A stretch of 64,000 nt of DNA from JL08 sp039969355 (GTDB taxonomy: Bacteria > Pseudomonadota > Alphaproteobacteria > Rhodobacterales > Rhodobacteraceae). This document shows, one piece after another, positions 27,096-36,232 of this stretch; positions within the stretch are counted from its first letter, which is position 1, and each line of letters starts with the position of its first letter. The DNA lies in assembly GCA_039969355.1 (NCBI GenBank), contig JBDVOA010000009.1, positions 186,001 through 250,000 on the forward strand, given 5' to 3'. The notes beneath the pieces are model-generated. The model saw nothing but the letters and a program-made list of their open reading frames with translations, made no database searches and had not been told where the DNA came from. Position numbers and translations under genes: made by a program.

Positions 27096-27887
27096 TCAGT
27101 GGTGTCGCAGAATATCAATTGCCTTTGAAAGTATCTCTGGATTGGCAGCGGCAACTGCACGACCGCCCTGATGGGCTGGCCCACCCTGCCAATTCGTTAC
27201 GATCCCCCCTGCAGCTTCAATTACACCGATGGGCCCCTGAATGTCATAGGCGTTCAAATCTGCCTCGATCACCAGATCGATCTGTCCGGCAGCTAGCAAA
27301 GCATAAGCGTAGCAATCCATACCGTACCGTACGAGGTTGGCGTGTTGCGCAACCGCTTCAAATCCTGTGCGATCTGCTAGGCTACCGACCTCTGGGAAAG
27401 TTGTGAATACTGTGGATTGATCCAGAGGTCGGAAAGGTCGCGTCTCGAGCAGTCGACGCCCCTGGGGGCCATCGACATATGATTTTCCCGCGCCGCCGAC
27501 GAACCGTTCACCAATGTAGGGCTGATCGATCACACCCAGGCGTGGTCCATTAGCGTCTGACAGCGCTATCAGCACACCCCAGGTTGGTGTACCACTGATG
27601 AACCCGCGCGTACCATCAATCGGATCCAACACCCACGTGAGGCCCGAAGACCCCGTACTTTGTCCATATTCCTCGCCCCAAATGCCGTCGTTCGGGCGTT
27701 TGTCAGCCAAAACGGAGCGCATGGCTTGCTCACCTGCACGATCAGCCTCAGTCACGGGGTCAAATCCACCCGCATCTTTGTTGTCCGTAACTAGATCAGT
27801 CTGCCGAAAATACGGTAGGATTGCTCGACGCGCTGCATCGGCAAGATTATTGGCTACGCCAAGAAGATCGCTATCTGGGTGTTTCAT
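27096..27887 (-). CDS. hisN: Histidinol-phosphatase HisN (inositol monophosphatase family)
   Basis: A 263-residue Mg2+-dependent phosphatase. GEE (71-73), DPIDGTRGFISG (88-99) and the C-terminal DIQGPIGVIEAAGG are the metal and phosphate motifs of the inositol-monophosphatase fold; IDGTRGFISGTPTWGVLI distinguishes the HisN branch used by alphaproteobacteria and actinobacteria for the histidinol-phosphate step in histidine synthesis. No other his gene is nearby, which is common in this group. Confidence 0.9.
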   Translation of the reverse strand: MKHPDSDLLGVANNLADAARRAILPYFRQTDLVTDNKDAGGFDPVTEADRAGEQAMRSVLADKRPNDGIWGEEYGQSTGSSGLTWVLDPIDGTRGFISGTPTWGVLIALSDANGPRLGVIDQPYIGERFVGGAGKSYVDGPQGRRLLETRPFRPLDQSTVFTTFPEVGSLADRTGFEAVAQHANLVRYGMDCYAYALLAAGQIDLVIEADLNAYDIQGPIGVIEAAGGIVTNWQGGPAHQGGRAVAAANPEILSKAIDILRHH

Positions 27888-27902
27888 AAAAGGACGCAGT
27901 TA

Positions 27903-27932
27903 CACCGCCCCTCGTCAAATGCAAGGGCGGTG
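27903..27932 (-). terminator. Hairpin between the XRE gene and hisN
   Basis: Eight-base arms CACCGCCC/GGGCGGTG with a 14-base loop lie just after the XRE gene on the minus strand. The T-run is only partial (CCTTTT, further downstream), so this is a possible weak terminator. Confidence 0.4.
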
Positions 27933-27963
27933 AAGATGTTTATTGCTTGTCTTAGCCTTTTAA

Positions 27964-28338
27964 TTAGGCTGCGTCGCTTAGCACTCGCGCGAGTTCAAAC
28001 AAGCGTCTGCGTTGGTTTTCGGGGATCGAATAGTAAGATCTCACAAGGTCCAGCGCCTCTTTATCACCCATCAGATCAGCAGGCATTGCACCAATCGCAC
28101 CCGCATGTTCGGTCTGCTCTGCGTCCAGCCCTTCAAAAAAGAAGCTCACCGGGACATCAAGCGCGTCTGCTATATCCCACAACCGGGACGCGCTAACGCG
28201 GTTAGCACCAGTCTCGTACTTCTGAATCTGCTGGAACTTAATACCAACCTGCTCGGCCAATTGCTGTTGGGTCATTCCCACCAACCACCTGCGATGCCGA
28301 ATCCGTTTCCCAACGTGAACGTCAACAGGATGTGTCAT
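27964..28338 (-). CDS. XRE-family DNA-binding regulator (HTH, 124 aa)
   Basis: A soluble protein with a Cro/C1-type helix-turn-helix at residues 10-65 (RRWLVGMTQQQLAEQVG, then QIQKYETGANRVSAS) and a C-terminal acidic helical tail (DKEALDLVRSYYSIPENQRRRLFELARVL). This architecture is common in alphaproteobacterial chromosomal regulators rather than phage repressors. A GGGAG site precedes the ATG. Its targets are unknown; the 336-base gap upstream could hold its own operator. Confidence 0.88.
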   Translation of the reverse strand: MTHPVDVHVGKRIRHRRWLVGMTQQQLAEQVGIKFQQIQKYETGANRVSASRLWDIADALDVPVSFFFEGLDAEQTEHAGAIGAMPADLMGDKEALDLVRSYYSIPENQRRRLFELARVLSDAA

Positions 28339-28674
28339 TACTGTACTCCCTTTTCCTTACTCACTACTTTTTTGCGAACATCGCACACAACCATGTATAC
28401 TTTGTCACAACTTAATCTAAACTATGCACCAATCCCGCCCCACCGACGAGATCTGCAGCAACAGTCTACGAGGTTTGTGAGGCATATCAAGCTGTTTGAC
28501 ACACCACAGAAGCGAATGCGCGGTCATACGCTCAATCAAAAGGCGAATAAATACCGATTTTCATAATATTACCTGCATATAACATTTTCGTATGCTCGTT
28601 CGCGCAAGTATGATCAATGCTGCTTTGAGAGCATCATTGTAGCATCTTACCGCACATTCCTGGGAGATTCCATC
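28339..28674. other. Intergenic stretch, AT-rich divergent promoter region
   Basis: The region between the divergent XRE and quinone oxidoreductase genes. It is AT-rich near 28550-28600, consistent with promoters. I see no RNA gene or clear palindrome. A plus-strand open frame that crosses it is mostly a shadow of the XRE gene. Confidence 0.45.
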
Positions 28675-29634
28675 ATGCGCGCATATCAGATTCAGAGTGC
28701 CCGTGCGGCTGCCAAGATAGTCGATATAGCGAACCGTGAGCCCAATAAGGGCGAAGTTCGTCTGGACATCAAAGCCTGCGGGTTGAATTTTGCCGATCTG
28801 CTCATGCTAAGCGGGACTTATCAGGACACGCCACCGACACCGTTTACTTTAGGCATGGAAGTCGCAGGCGTGGTTAATGCGATTGGTCCAGACACAAATG
28901 GCCCGCATATTGGTGAACGTGTCGCGGTATTCGGCGGCCACGGTGGTTTGGCGGAACAAGGCTGTTATCCGGTAGAACGATTACTTCCCCTTCCCGGTGC
29001 GATGAGTTTTGAGCACGCGGCGGCATTTCAGATCGCTTATGGCACCAGCCATGTTGCGCTTGGCTATCGTGCGCGGCTTCAGCCCGGTGAGACTTTGCTG
29101 GTCCTCGGCGCCGCTGGCGGAGTTGGCCTGACAGCAGTGGAGGTCGGCAAGCTGATGGGAGCGCGCGTCATGGCCTGCGCACGCGGCGCAGACAAACTTG
29201 CAATCGCCCAACAAGCAGGGGCTGATCACCTGATCGACAGCAGCACTGCCGATTTGCGGGCCGAGGTCAAGAAATTGGGCGGTGCCGACGTTGTTTATGA
29301 TCCTGTAGGTGGCGAGCTTTTTGAGGCTGCATTTCGCGCCTGTAACCCCGAAGCCCGTATACTAACCATCGGATTTGCCAGTGGCGAAGTCCCAAAAATC
29401 CTCGCAAATCACCTGCTGGTCAAAAATATTTCCGTCCTTGGTTTTTATTGGGGCGGGTATATGAATTTCAAACCGGAAGTCATAATCCAGTCCCTGACTG
29501 AATTGATCTCATGGTACAGTGATGGCAAGATCACACCTCATATCAGTCACACATTGCCATTGGAACAAGCGGCAGAAGGCATGGAATTGCTACGATCGCG
29601 CAAATCGACCGGCAAAGTCGTAATTACGGTTTAG
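28675..29634 (+). CDS. Zinc-independent quinone oxidoreductase / medium-chain reductase (QOR-like)
   Basis: A 319-residue NADPH-dependent enzyme of the MDR superfamily. The N-terminal GroES-like domain carries CGLNFADLLMLSGTY, and the Rossmann fold has VLGAAGGVGLTAVE (about 143-156), followed by GADVVYDPVGGELFE. It lacks the cysteine cluster of zinc alcohol dehydrogenases, as in QOR. LGFYWGGYM matches the NADPH:quinone reductase branch found next to acyl-CoA genes. A TGGGAG site precedes the ATG. It probably reduces quinones or enones. Confidence 0.9.
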   Translation: MRAYQIQSARAAAKIVDIANREPNKGEVRLDIKACGLNFADLLMLSGTYQDTPPTPFTLGMEVAGVVNAIGPDTNGPHIGERVAVFGGHGGLAEQGCYPVERLLPLPGAMSFEHAAAFQIAYGTSHVALGYRARLQPGETLLVLGAAGGVGLTAVEVGKLMGARVMACARGADKLAIAQQAGADHLIDSSTADLRAEVKKLGGADVVYDPVGGELFEAAFRACNPEARILTIGFASGEVPKILANHLLVKNISVLGFYWGGYMNFKPEVIIQSLTELISWYSDGKITPHISHTLPLEQAAEGMELLRSRKSTGKVVITV

Positions 29635-29727
29635 GTCTCCATCCGCTTAACTTAATCTCTTCCCCGTACAATTCGCGATAGTCAGGAAATACCGATTGGA
29701 CTTGGCCTGACGAACGGTGTCGGTGCC

Positions 29728-30606
29728 TCATACAGCCCGCAGCCGTGCTCCTTCACCTTGAGCAAAGGCGCGCCGCAGTAAATCCGCCATATTGTTGACC
29801 ACCTCGCCCTTGTTGGTATCGGCCCCATAAAGGTTGATCTTCTGTACTGGAAGGTCTGGCAAAGCACCCCCATGGTCGATCCGGGCCAAATGGGCAGGTT
29901 CGGTGCCCCCTATTACACCATGTACCGCCAGATCTGCAGCAACCGTAGCCTCGATCGTGCGATCCGAATCAGTATCCACTGCCAGTTCCCAGTTGATGCC
30001 AGCATTGTCCAATGCCTCAATCACCCGGGGGCGAAAGGTGCAGTGCCTGCAAAAGGCAATGCGCAGGGGGCGCTGCCGCCATGCCGAACCTCCGGGCGCA
30101 CCAATCCAGAGCAGCGGCAGATTAACCAGCGTTTCCGAACCCTCGTTTTTATCGTTCTCGGTAGTCAGGATCAGATCCGCTTCACCTTTCTCATGCTGCT
30201 CCTTGAGGCTTTTGGTATAAGATGCGACGAGATGAACCTTTACCCTTGGAAATGCGGTATTGAATTGCTGCAGCACCCTTGGAATGAACGGGTAAACTAT
30301 ATCGTGGGGAACACCCAGTGTGAGTTCTCCCTCAAACTCCTGATCCGTCAAACGGGTGATCACCTCATCATTGAGCGCCACCATGCGGCGCGCATATGTC
30401 AGCAACTGCTCACCCGACGCAGTTAGCGCAATCCCCCGCCCAGACCTGTCCAGCAGATCCAGACCCAACATCTCTTCCAGCCGTTTAAGCTGCATCGAAA
30501 CTGCCGATTGCGTCAGGTGTAGGAAGCCGGCCGCGCGAGTCACGCCTCCGGAATCGGCCACGGCCACAAAAGAGCGCAGTGTGGTTATATCCAGATTTCG
30601 CATCAT
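29728..30606 (-). CDS. LysR-family transcriptional regulator
   Basis: A 292-residue LysR protein with an N-terminal winged helix (LDITTLRSFVAVADSGGVTRAAGFLHLTQ split by the turn, then SAVSMQLKRLEEMLG) and an effector domain that includes LTLGVPHDIVYPFIP. AGGA lies 6 bases before the ATG at 30606. It faces the DUF1127 gene across about 120 bases; its target may be that gene or the quinone oxidoreductase, to which it is convergent. Confidence 0.9.
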   Translation of the reverse strand: MMRNLDITTLRSFVAVADSGGVTRAAGFLHLTQSAVSMQLKRLEEMLGLDLLDRSGRGIALTASGEQLLTYARRMVALNDEVITRLTDQEFEGELTLGVPHDIVYPFIPRVLQQFNTAFPRVKVHLVASYTKSLKEQHEKGEADLILTTENDKNEGSETLVNLPLLWIGAPGGSAWRQRPLRIAFCRHCTFRPRVIEALDNAGINWELAVDTDSDRTIEATVAADLAVHGVIGGTEPAHLARIDHGGALPDLPVQKINLYGADTNKGEVVNNMADLLRRAFAQGEGARLRAV

Positions 30607-30729
30607 CACAATCCTTGATCATTTCCGTCACAAATATTCGTTTTTATTATGAAGCATGTCTCGCCATATAGATCAAGTAACTTGATGAATCTCTATCGAA
30701 TCATCACAAAACAACAAAGGACTTCCATC

Positions 30730-30951
30730 ATGACCCTGCTGGATACATTCTTCCGTTCTGCGCCTTCCACACGCGGTGCTCATCGGTCTAAGCTGTCGAC
30801 TCTCAACCGTCTTTATGACCTTTTCCACCAACGTCAGGTATTAAGTAAGCTGGGAAAAGACGCCCTGAGGGATATCGGAGTCAGCCAACATGACGCAGCT
30901 AACGAAGCCCGGCGCCCGTTCTGGGATGTACCAAGTACATGGCGTGATTGA
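30730..30951 (+). CDS. DUF1127 (YjiS-like) small protein
   Basis: A 73-residue protein with the C-terminal DUF1127 motif (LSKLGKDALRDIGVSQHDAANEARRPFWD, here in pieces: LSKLGKDALRDIG and DAANEARRPFW). Such short arginine-rich proteins occur widely in alphaproteobacteria and some are linked to phosphate or carbon metabolism and RNA. The start at 30730 has AAAGGA at the right distance; the longer frame from 30649 does not. Confidence 0.85.
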   Translation: MTLLDTFFRSAPSTRGAHRSKLSTLNRLYDLFHQRQVLSKLGKDALRDIGVSQHDAANEARRPFWDVPSTWRD

Positions 30952-31148
30952 TCCGCATTGGAATCAGCGGTTTGGCCGGCGGCGACTGGACCAGAACCGT
31001 TGATTCAACAGTTAGAACCCATAACTGACGATTTTAGGCAGGTTTCGGGCGAAAATGCTTGAAAAACTGTCTCATACCCCCAATATCTAGGCCATACTGC
31101 GGTCGGGCTTCTCCGACCCTGATCTGACGCCTGACTAGGAGGTCTTAC

Positions 31149-31925
31149 ATGGCTGAACTGAACACAATCCGGACGGCGGCCGGTTCCGCCGCTGCCAGCA
31201 TTGATGCGGGCCTTCGCGCGCATATGAATAAGGTCTACGGCACGATGTCCGTAGGAATGTTGATCACCTTTGCTGCGGCCTGGGCGATTGCAAACCTTGC
31301 CGTAACTTCCGATCCAAGCGGTGCAGCCGCGCAAATCGGTCCTAATGAGTATCTGACCTCGCTGGGCTATGCACTTTACGCGTCGCCTCTCAAATGGGTC
31401 GTGATGTTTGCCCCCCTGGCCTTTGTTTTCGGGCTAAGTGCTGCAATCAACAAAATGTCGGCGGCAACCGCTCAACTGGTTTTCTACAGTTTTGCGGCTG
31501 TAATGGGCCTTTCCATCAGTTCGATCTTTCTGGTGTATACCGGATATTCGATCGCGCAGATTTTCCTGATCACATCAATCGCTTTCGCAGGACTGTCCTT
31601 GTACGGTTACACGACCAAACGAGACATTTCGGGATGGGGATCGTTCCTGATCATGGGCGTGATTGGCCTGATCGTAGCGTCGATTGTGAACCTCTTTCTT
31701 CAATCGCCTGCGATGATGTATGCGATTTCGGCAATCGGTGTTCTGATTTTTGCGGGCCTGACAGCTTACGACACGCAGAAGATCAAAAACACCTACCTGC
31801 AGATGGCACATTCCGGGGATCAGGAATGGCTGGGCAAGGCCGCAATAATGGGCGCCCTGAGCCTCTATCTGGACTTCATCAACATGTTCATGATGTTGCT
31901 GACTTTGTTCGGAAACAGAGAATAA
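31149..31925 (+). CDS. Bax inhibitor-1/YccA-family membrane protein
   Basis: A 258-residue protein with seven membrane segments. The family motifs are present: HMNKVYGTMSVGMLIT near the N-terminus, FSAAIN-like FGLSAAINKMS, and the C-terminal GLTAYDTQKIKN with ALSLYLDFINMF. Bacterial members (YccA, YetJ) are pH-dependent calcium leak channels or modulators of FtsH. A strong AGGAGG precedes the ATG, and a clear terminator follows, so it is a single-gene unit. Confidence 0.93.
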   Translation: MAELNTIRTAAGSAAASIDAGLRAHMNKVYGTMSVGMLITFAAAWAIANLAVTSDPSGAAAQIGPNEYLTSLGYALYASPLKWVVMFAPLAFVFGLSAAINKMSAATAQLVFYSFAAVMGLSISSIFLVYTGYSIAQIFLITSIAFAGLSLYGYTTKRDISGWGSFLIMGVIGLIVASIVNLFLQSPAMMYAISAIGVLIFAGLTAYDTQKIKNTYLQMAHSGDQEWLGKAAIMGALSLYLDFINMFMMLLTLFGNRE

Positions 31926-31952
31926 CGCATTAATTCAAAGACTAACCAATGG

Positions 31953-31985
31953 ACCCGTCCCAACGCTTGTTGAGGCGGGTTTTTT
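31953..31985 (+). terminator. Rho-independent terminator after the BI-1 gene
   Basis: A 12-pair stem (ACCCGTCCCAAC against GTTGAGGCGGGT, with one wobble and one mismatch) around GCTT, followed by a six-T run. It lies 27 bases after the stop. Confidence 0.92.
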
Positions 31986-32082
31986 AGTTCCTAAATTTGC
32001 GGAATTGTCGCTTCCAAGCGAGGGCCAACAAATTTTCTCCAACGGCGCATAGGGCGACGCTCGCGCGGGGTAGCCCGGATGG

Positions 32083-33138
32083 CTATCCGGCCTTAGCCTG
32101 ATGCGCATCTCGGCCAGTCGGGGGTTTAGTATTCTGCACGTTGTCCCTAAGTTCATCGACGTAAAACCGGTGGCATGCTCGGCCTGCGTGTTTGGATGCG
32201 TACAGAGCCACATCAGCATCAGCAAACAACTGCTCGGCGGTTGGGTCGTCATAGTCTGAGGACAATACCGTGCCGATGCTGGCTGATATCTTGCACATCG
32301 CCCCCTCAAACGGGATCGGCTCCTCAAGCAGAGAGATCACCCTAAGCGCCACCCGCTCGAGCGTCGCGTGATCCGTCAACCCAGGGAATATCAGCACAAA
32401 CTCATCCCCGCCCACCCGCGAAATTGTGTCCACGTCCCGGGTTTCATCAACCATGATGCGGGCAACTTTTTGCAGCACGTGATCGCCGGCGGCATGGCCC
32501 AGAGTGTCATTCACCGCCTTAAAAAAATCGAGATCAAGATGCATCAGGGCGAAAGGTTCGTCTGATCCGAGCATCCTGCTGAGTACATGATCCATCGCCC
32601 TTCGGTTCTTTAGGCCGGTCAAAGTGTCCGTGAAGGCTTGTTCTTCCGCGGCGATCATTGCTCCCTGTAGTCGCAAATTAAGGGTGCGAGATGCCTCCAT
32701 GGCAGCGGATTTTGCCTCGATCAGGTACAGCATTTCGACTGTCAGATCGGTGGCCGCAAAGTCCGCACTTGTCAGCGCGTAATCGCGCACACCATCCAGT
32801 ATTGATATCCCAAAACTCAGATTGATTATCGCTTCGTCGGGTTCAGGGCCGACAACAAGTATGCCCTTCAAACCAGTTCGCGGCGCATTTCGAAATTGGA
32901 GATGCAACTTGACGCCACAGACCGAGAGAAGCTCGGTCATTGTTGCAATGGCTCTTGGCCGGTTAAGTTCAAAAACTTCCAAAAACCTGCGACCGATCAG
33001 GTCGCCCTCGGTATACAGTTTTTGCAAAGTAGGGCCGGCATGGCGAATATGGCCAGTCGCATCGAGCGTTACGTGCATCGGGCAAAGTACGTCAAGTACA
33101 GTATCAAGATCGGCGCTGTTCTTAGTCCTTTGTGTCAT
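32083..33138 (-). CDS. Diguanylate cyclase with N-terminal HNOBA-like domain
   Basis: A 351-residue cytoplasmic GGDEF protein that makes c-di-GMP. Residues 10-125 resemble the H-NOX-associated (HNOBA, PAS-like) domain (DVLCPMHVTLDATGHIRHAGPTL, in pieces), residues 133-170 form a coiled coil, and the GGDEF domain follows with TDTLTGLKNRR, LDLDFFKAVND and an intact GGDEF at 243-247. An RxxD inhibitory site (R234, D237) lies five residues before it. Its ATG overlaps the H-NOX stop by four bases, so the sensor partner is made together with it. Confidence 0.9.
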   Translation of the reverse strand: MTQRTKNSADLDTVLDVLCPMHVTLDATGHIRHAGPTLQKLYTEGDLIGRRFLEVFELNRPRAIATMTELLSVCGVKLHLQFRNAPRTGLKGILVVGPEPDEAIINLSFGISILDGVRDYALTSADFAATDLTVEMLYLIEAKSAAMEASRTLNLRLQGAMIAAEEQAFTDTLTGLKNRRAMDHVLSRMLGSDEPFALMHLDLDFFKAVNDTLGHAAGDHVLQKVARIMVDETRDVDTISRVGGDEFVLIFPGLTDHATLERVALRVISLLEEPIPFEGAMCKISASIGTVLSSDYDDPTAEQLFADADVALYASKHAGRACHRFYVDELRDNVQNTKPPTGRDAHQAKAG

Positions 33139-33722
33139 GCGCTTCGCGCTCCCAACTCAAATAAGCGCCCATCGCTATAGCTGCTCTCAATCAGCATTAT
33201 TGATATGTTTTCAACACCTTGACCGCCGCCCTGATATTCAAGAATAGCCAACGCGCCATAATCATCAGCCATCGCGCGAAGCAGTCCCAACAGAACAAAT
33301 CCATAGCCTTTGATCTCAGATTGGCAAATCAGGCTGAAATGATTTAAGCTATGTTCGCGCAGTTCAACCCTGGGCAAATCCAGATCAGACACCGCCAACC
33401 GAACCCGGTCGGACAAATCATCAAGCGAATGTAGAAATTCAACAAAATTGACCCCGCCAAACCGCAATAATCGCCGCAGACCTTCAACATTCGGGTGAGA
33501 CACAAGATAGGTGCCGATATCTTCTAGAACTTCGTTTTGCGGACGGTCCAGAACTTCGCTGGTCGCATTCAGGACGTTTTCTGTGATGTAATCATCATAC
33601 CTTAGCATCGCCTCGAACCCAGTGAAGCTCAGACCCGCCAGACGCGTGACGTCACCCCAGCGATCTTCACCATAAGTATCGCGTACAAAACATTCGATCG
33701 CCCTGTTGATCAGGCCATGCAT
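33135..33722 (-). CDS. H-NOX-fold sensor protein without canonical heme ligands
   Basis: A 195-residue protein of the heme-NO-binding family: MHGLINRAIECFVRDTYGED, YDDYITENVL, LEDIGTYLVSHP, RRLLRFGGVNFVEFLHSL and GLLRAMADDYGALAIL are typical of alphaproteobacterial members. In a gapless alignment to the Thermoanaerobacter H-NOX, proximal His102 becomes Ser104, and Y131-x-S-x-R135 becomes C133-Q-S-E-I137. Heme binding in the usual way is thus doubtful, though H98 is close by. It precedes the HNOBA-GGDEF gene with ATGA overlap, so it should control that cyclase in response to a gas, redox or other signal. Confidence 0.87.
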   Translation of the reverse strand: MHGLINRAIECFVRDTYGEDRWGDVTRLAGLSFTGFEAMLRYDDYITENVLNATSEVLDRPQNEVLEDIGTYLVSHPNVEGLRRLLRFGGVNFVEFLHSLDDLSDRVRLAVSDLDLPRVELREHSLNHFSLICQSEIKGYGFVLLGLLRAMADDYGALAILEYQGGGQGVENISIMLIESSYSDGRLFELGARSA

Positions 33723-33843
33723 CTCAATCCCTCATTCCCAAATTACCCGGGAACAGCATGAATAAGAGACGTTAAGAAAAAACCAATATGTACGATTCTT
33801 CGTGTTCAGAAAGAATCACGAGGCGTTAAGTACCAAAGCCCAT

Positions 33844-35403
33844 TCAAAAATCGGTCGGGGCCCCGCCTTCTGATTTGCGGCGTGCAACAAAATCTGACAA
33901 TTCTTCGCGAACAGCCAAGTCCATCGGCGGCTCTTCAAACTTGGCGATGATATCCTTAAAGATCAAATGGGCCCGCTCAGGTGTCCAGATGCCGCCTGCG
34001 ACTTCCCATCCTTCATAGTTTTTCCAATCGCTGACGAAGGGCGAGTAAAAAGCAGTTTCGTAACGTTCCTGGGTGTGAGCTGTGCCAAAGAAGTGCCCTC
34101 CTGCGCCAACTTCCTTGATAGCATCAAATGCAATGTCATCCGGGCCAGTTGCGGTGATCGCGGGCTCCATGTAGCGCTGGATCATCTGTAGAATCTCGCA
34201 ATCCATGATAAACTTTTCAGGGCTAGCGATCAGGCCACCTTCGAGCCAGCCTGCCGCGTGATAGACCATGTTGGCGCCTGACTGCACCGCTGACCAAAGC
34301 GAGTTTGACGTTTCCCACATCGCCTGCCCGTCAGGCACATTTGCAGCGCAGACGCCGCTGGCGCGCATGGGCAAATCATAGAATCGGGCCATTTGACCCG
34401 TCATTTGGGTCGCGCGCATGTACTCCGGCGTCCCAAAGGCAGGCGCGCCCGACTTCATGTCAACATTCGACGTAAATGTTCCGATAGCCACCGATGCGCC
34501 AGGGCGGATATATTGCGCCAACGCTACCGCACAAAGCCCCTCGGCAAGCGATTGTGCAACTGCCCCGGACATTGTTACTGGGGCCATCGCCCCTGCTAGC
34601 GTGAATGGTGTGACAACCAACCCCTGATTGCGTCGGGCCATGCGCATCCAGCCGTCCAACATCGGAACATCATGCTTAAGCGGCGAAGTTGAGTTGATGT
34701 TGGTATACATCTTTGGGCTAGCGTCGAATTCATCATGCGTGAGACCGCCCGCGATGCGAACCATTTCCATCACATCCTCAACCCGTTCAGCTCCCAGCGA
34801 ATAAGCGTGCATCACCTTGTCGGTCAAAGTCAATTTATCGAAGAGCACATCAAGATGGCGCACCGAAGCATGCAGGTCGACCGGTTCTACCGGATAACCG
34901 CCGGCGAAGTGGATACAGTTAAAATACTGCGTCAGCTTTAGCAGGTTGCGGCATTGGTCGCGGTTGCCCGGCACCTTGGTACCAATCTCCATATCCCAAT
35001 AATTGGGAGGGGAAGAAACGTTGCCGAAGGTTAGATAGTTGCCACCTATGATGATTTCATTGCTCTTGTTGCGCGGCGTCAGTGTAAATTGTGACGGGGC
35101 TTTGGCTACCATTTCCATCACAAAGTCGCGGCCCATGCGAACATTCTCGCCTTCTACAGTACAACCCGCCTCTTTCAAGATAGCCAACGCTTCGTGATTT
35201 AGGAATTCGATGCCGATTTCTTCCAGAATTCGCATCGCACCTTCGTGGATCGCCTCTACACCTTCGGGGCCAAGCGGCTCGGTAGCACGGTCCACGTTGC
35301 GCACAAGGCGCCAAGGCATTTGATCAACGACTTCGCCGCCGCGACGTGCTGCATTCCCAGCACGGCCGCCGCCACGTTTTCTGCGTTCTTTTACACCAGC
35401 CAT
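33844..35403 (-). CDS. MttB-family (non-pyrrolysine) corrinoid methyltransferase
   Basis: A 519-residue enzyme of the trimethylamine methyltransferase family. Such proteins take a methyl group from a quaternary or tertiary amine to a corrinoid protein; homologs without pyrrolysine (for example MtgB) act on glycine betaine and similar substrates. There is no internal amber codon, so this is a non-Pyl member. The N-terminus has a basic tail (KERRKRGGGRAGNAARRGG) as seen in Rhodobacterales members. NVSSPPNYWDMEIGT and GAGGHFFGTAHTQERYETAFY are family blocks. No corrinoid protein is adjacent, so the acceptor must be encoded elsewhere. Confidence 0.9.
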   Translation of the reverse strand: MAGVKERRKRGGGRAGNAARRGGEVVDQMPWRLVRNVDRATEPLGPEGVEAIHEGAMRILEEIGIEFLNHEALAILKEAGCTVEGENVRMGRDFVMEMVAKAPSQFTLTPRNKSNEIIIGGNYLTFGNVSSPPNYWDMEIGTKVPGNRDQCRNLLKLTQYFNCIHFAGGYPVEPVDLHASVRHLDVLFDKLTLTDKVMHAYSLGAERVEDVMEMVRIAGGLTHDEFDASPKMYTNINSTSPLKHDVPMLDGWMRMARRNQGLVVTPFTLAGAMAPVTMSGAVAQSLAEGLCAVALAQYIRPGASVAIGTFTSNVDMKSGAPAFGTPEYMRATQMTGQMARFYDLPMRASGVCAANVPDGQAMWETSNSLWSAVQSGANMVYHAAGWLEGGLIASPEKFIMDCEILQMIQRYMEPAITATGPDDIAFDAIKEVGAGGHFFGTAHTQERYETAFYSPFVSDWKNYEGWEVAGGIWTPERAHLIFKDIIAKFEEPPMDLAVREELSDFVARRKSEGGAPTDF

Positions 35404-35523
35404 AAAGATCCCTCCGGGTTACGCTCCAGAATGACCGTCAGCTCTGATATCAAACCTTACCGATAACGACAGGTTTAGTCGTTTTTACTGCACAGAACGA
35501 CTCGAATACCAAATAACGGCATA

Positions 35524-36213
35524 CTAAGCTGTTAACCAATCCGGCAAATGCCCGATGTCAGGGAAAACAATATCTGCAAAAGGGGCCAGGTCCGTTTTCT
35601 CGGCCAACCCTGTCAGCACCCCCACTGTTTGCATACCAGCGGCGCGCCCTGCCTGCAGATCATGGGTACTATCCCCAACCATGACGACTCTTTTTGGCGG
35701 CACACGTACCGACTTGGCGAATGCAAGCAATTGACCAGCAGCAGGTTTTCCACCGTACCCGCTGTCAAAACCGGCAATAAACTCAAACCGGTCAATTACC
35801 CCTGCGGCATCCAGATGCGCCCGGGCCGGCGCTTCGGCATCATTGGTGGCCACGCCAAGAAGCATCCCCATCCGACGCAGTGAATCAAGGAACGGGGCCA
35901 AAGGGACAGCTTCGGCCTGCGGGGCGGTTTCTGCCTCTTCATTAAGTAGATTAACGACGGTGTGAATTGACATATCCGGCAGGAACGGTACCAGAGCAGC
36001 CGCCACCTCCTGCACAGTGCCTGCTATGACAATGCTGTCCTTGTCAAAGCGATTTGACGCCAGATTGAACCCTATCTGTTGGCCAATCTCTGCTGCCCTG
36101 CCGTGATCGTCATCTGCCGCACGCAGCAGGAAAGATGCCGCCCAAGCTTCCCAGGTGGCAGCAAAATCGAATAAGGTACCGTCCTTGTCAAAACATATGG
36201 CGTCTGCGCGCAT
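35524..36213 (-). CDS. HAD-family phosphatase (phosphoglycolate phosphatase-like)
   Basis: A 229-residue haloacid-dehalogenase hydrolase. The catalytic motif I is ICFDKDGTLFDF (both aspartates present), motif II is GVATNDAEAP, and motif III/IV are GKPAAGQLLAFA and VMVGDSTHDLQAGRAAGM. A helical cap lies between motifs I and II. GAAGGG six bases before the ATG at 36213 chooses this start over the longer frame. It may act on phosphoglycolate or another small phosphate ester. It follows the DUF3572 gene by 19 bases. Confidence 0.88.
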   Translation of the reverse strand: MRADAICFDKDGTLFDFAATWEAWAASFLLRAADDDHGRAAEIGQQIGFNLASNRFDKDSIVIAGTVQEVAAALVPFLPDMSIHTVVNLLNEEAETAPQAEAVPLAPFLDSLRRMGMLLGVATNDAEAPARAHLDAAGVIDRFEFIAGFDSGYGGKPAAGQLLAFAKSVRVPPKRVVMVGDSTHDLQAGRAAGMQTVGVLTGLAEKTDLAPFADIVFPDIGHLPDWLTA

Positions 36214-36232
36214 CCTCATCCCTTCAGTCAAT

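Noticed and set aside
28012..28566. A 184-codon plus-strand open frame over the XRE gene
   Set aside because: Mostly a shadow of the XRE gene; the part beyond it is AT-rich promoter sequence with no protein-like pattern.
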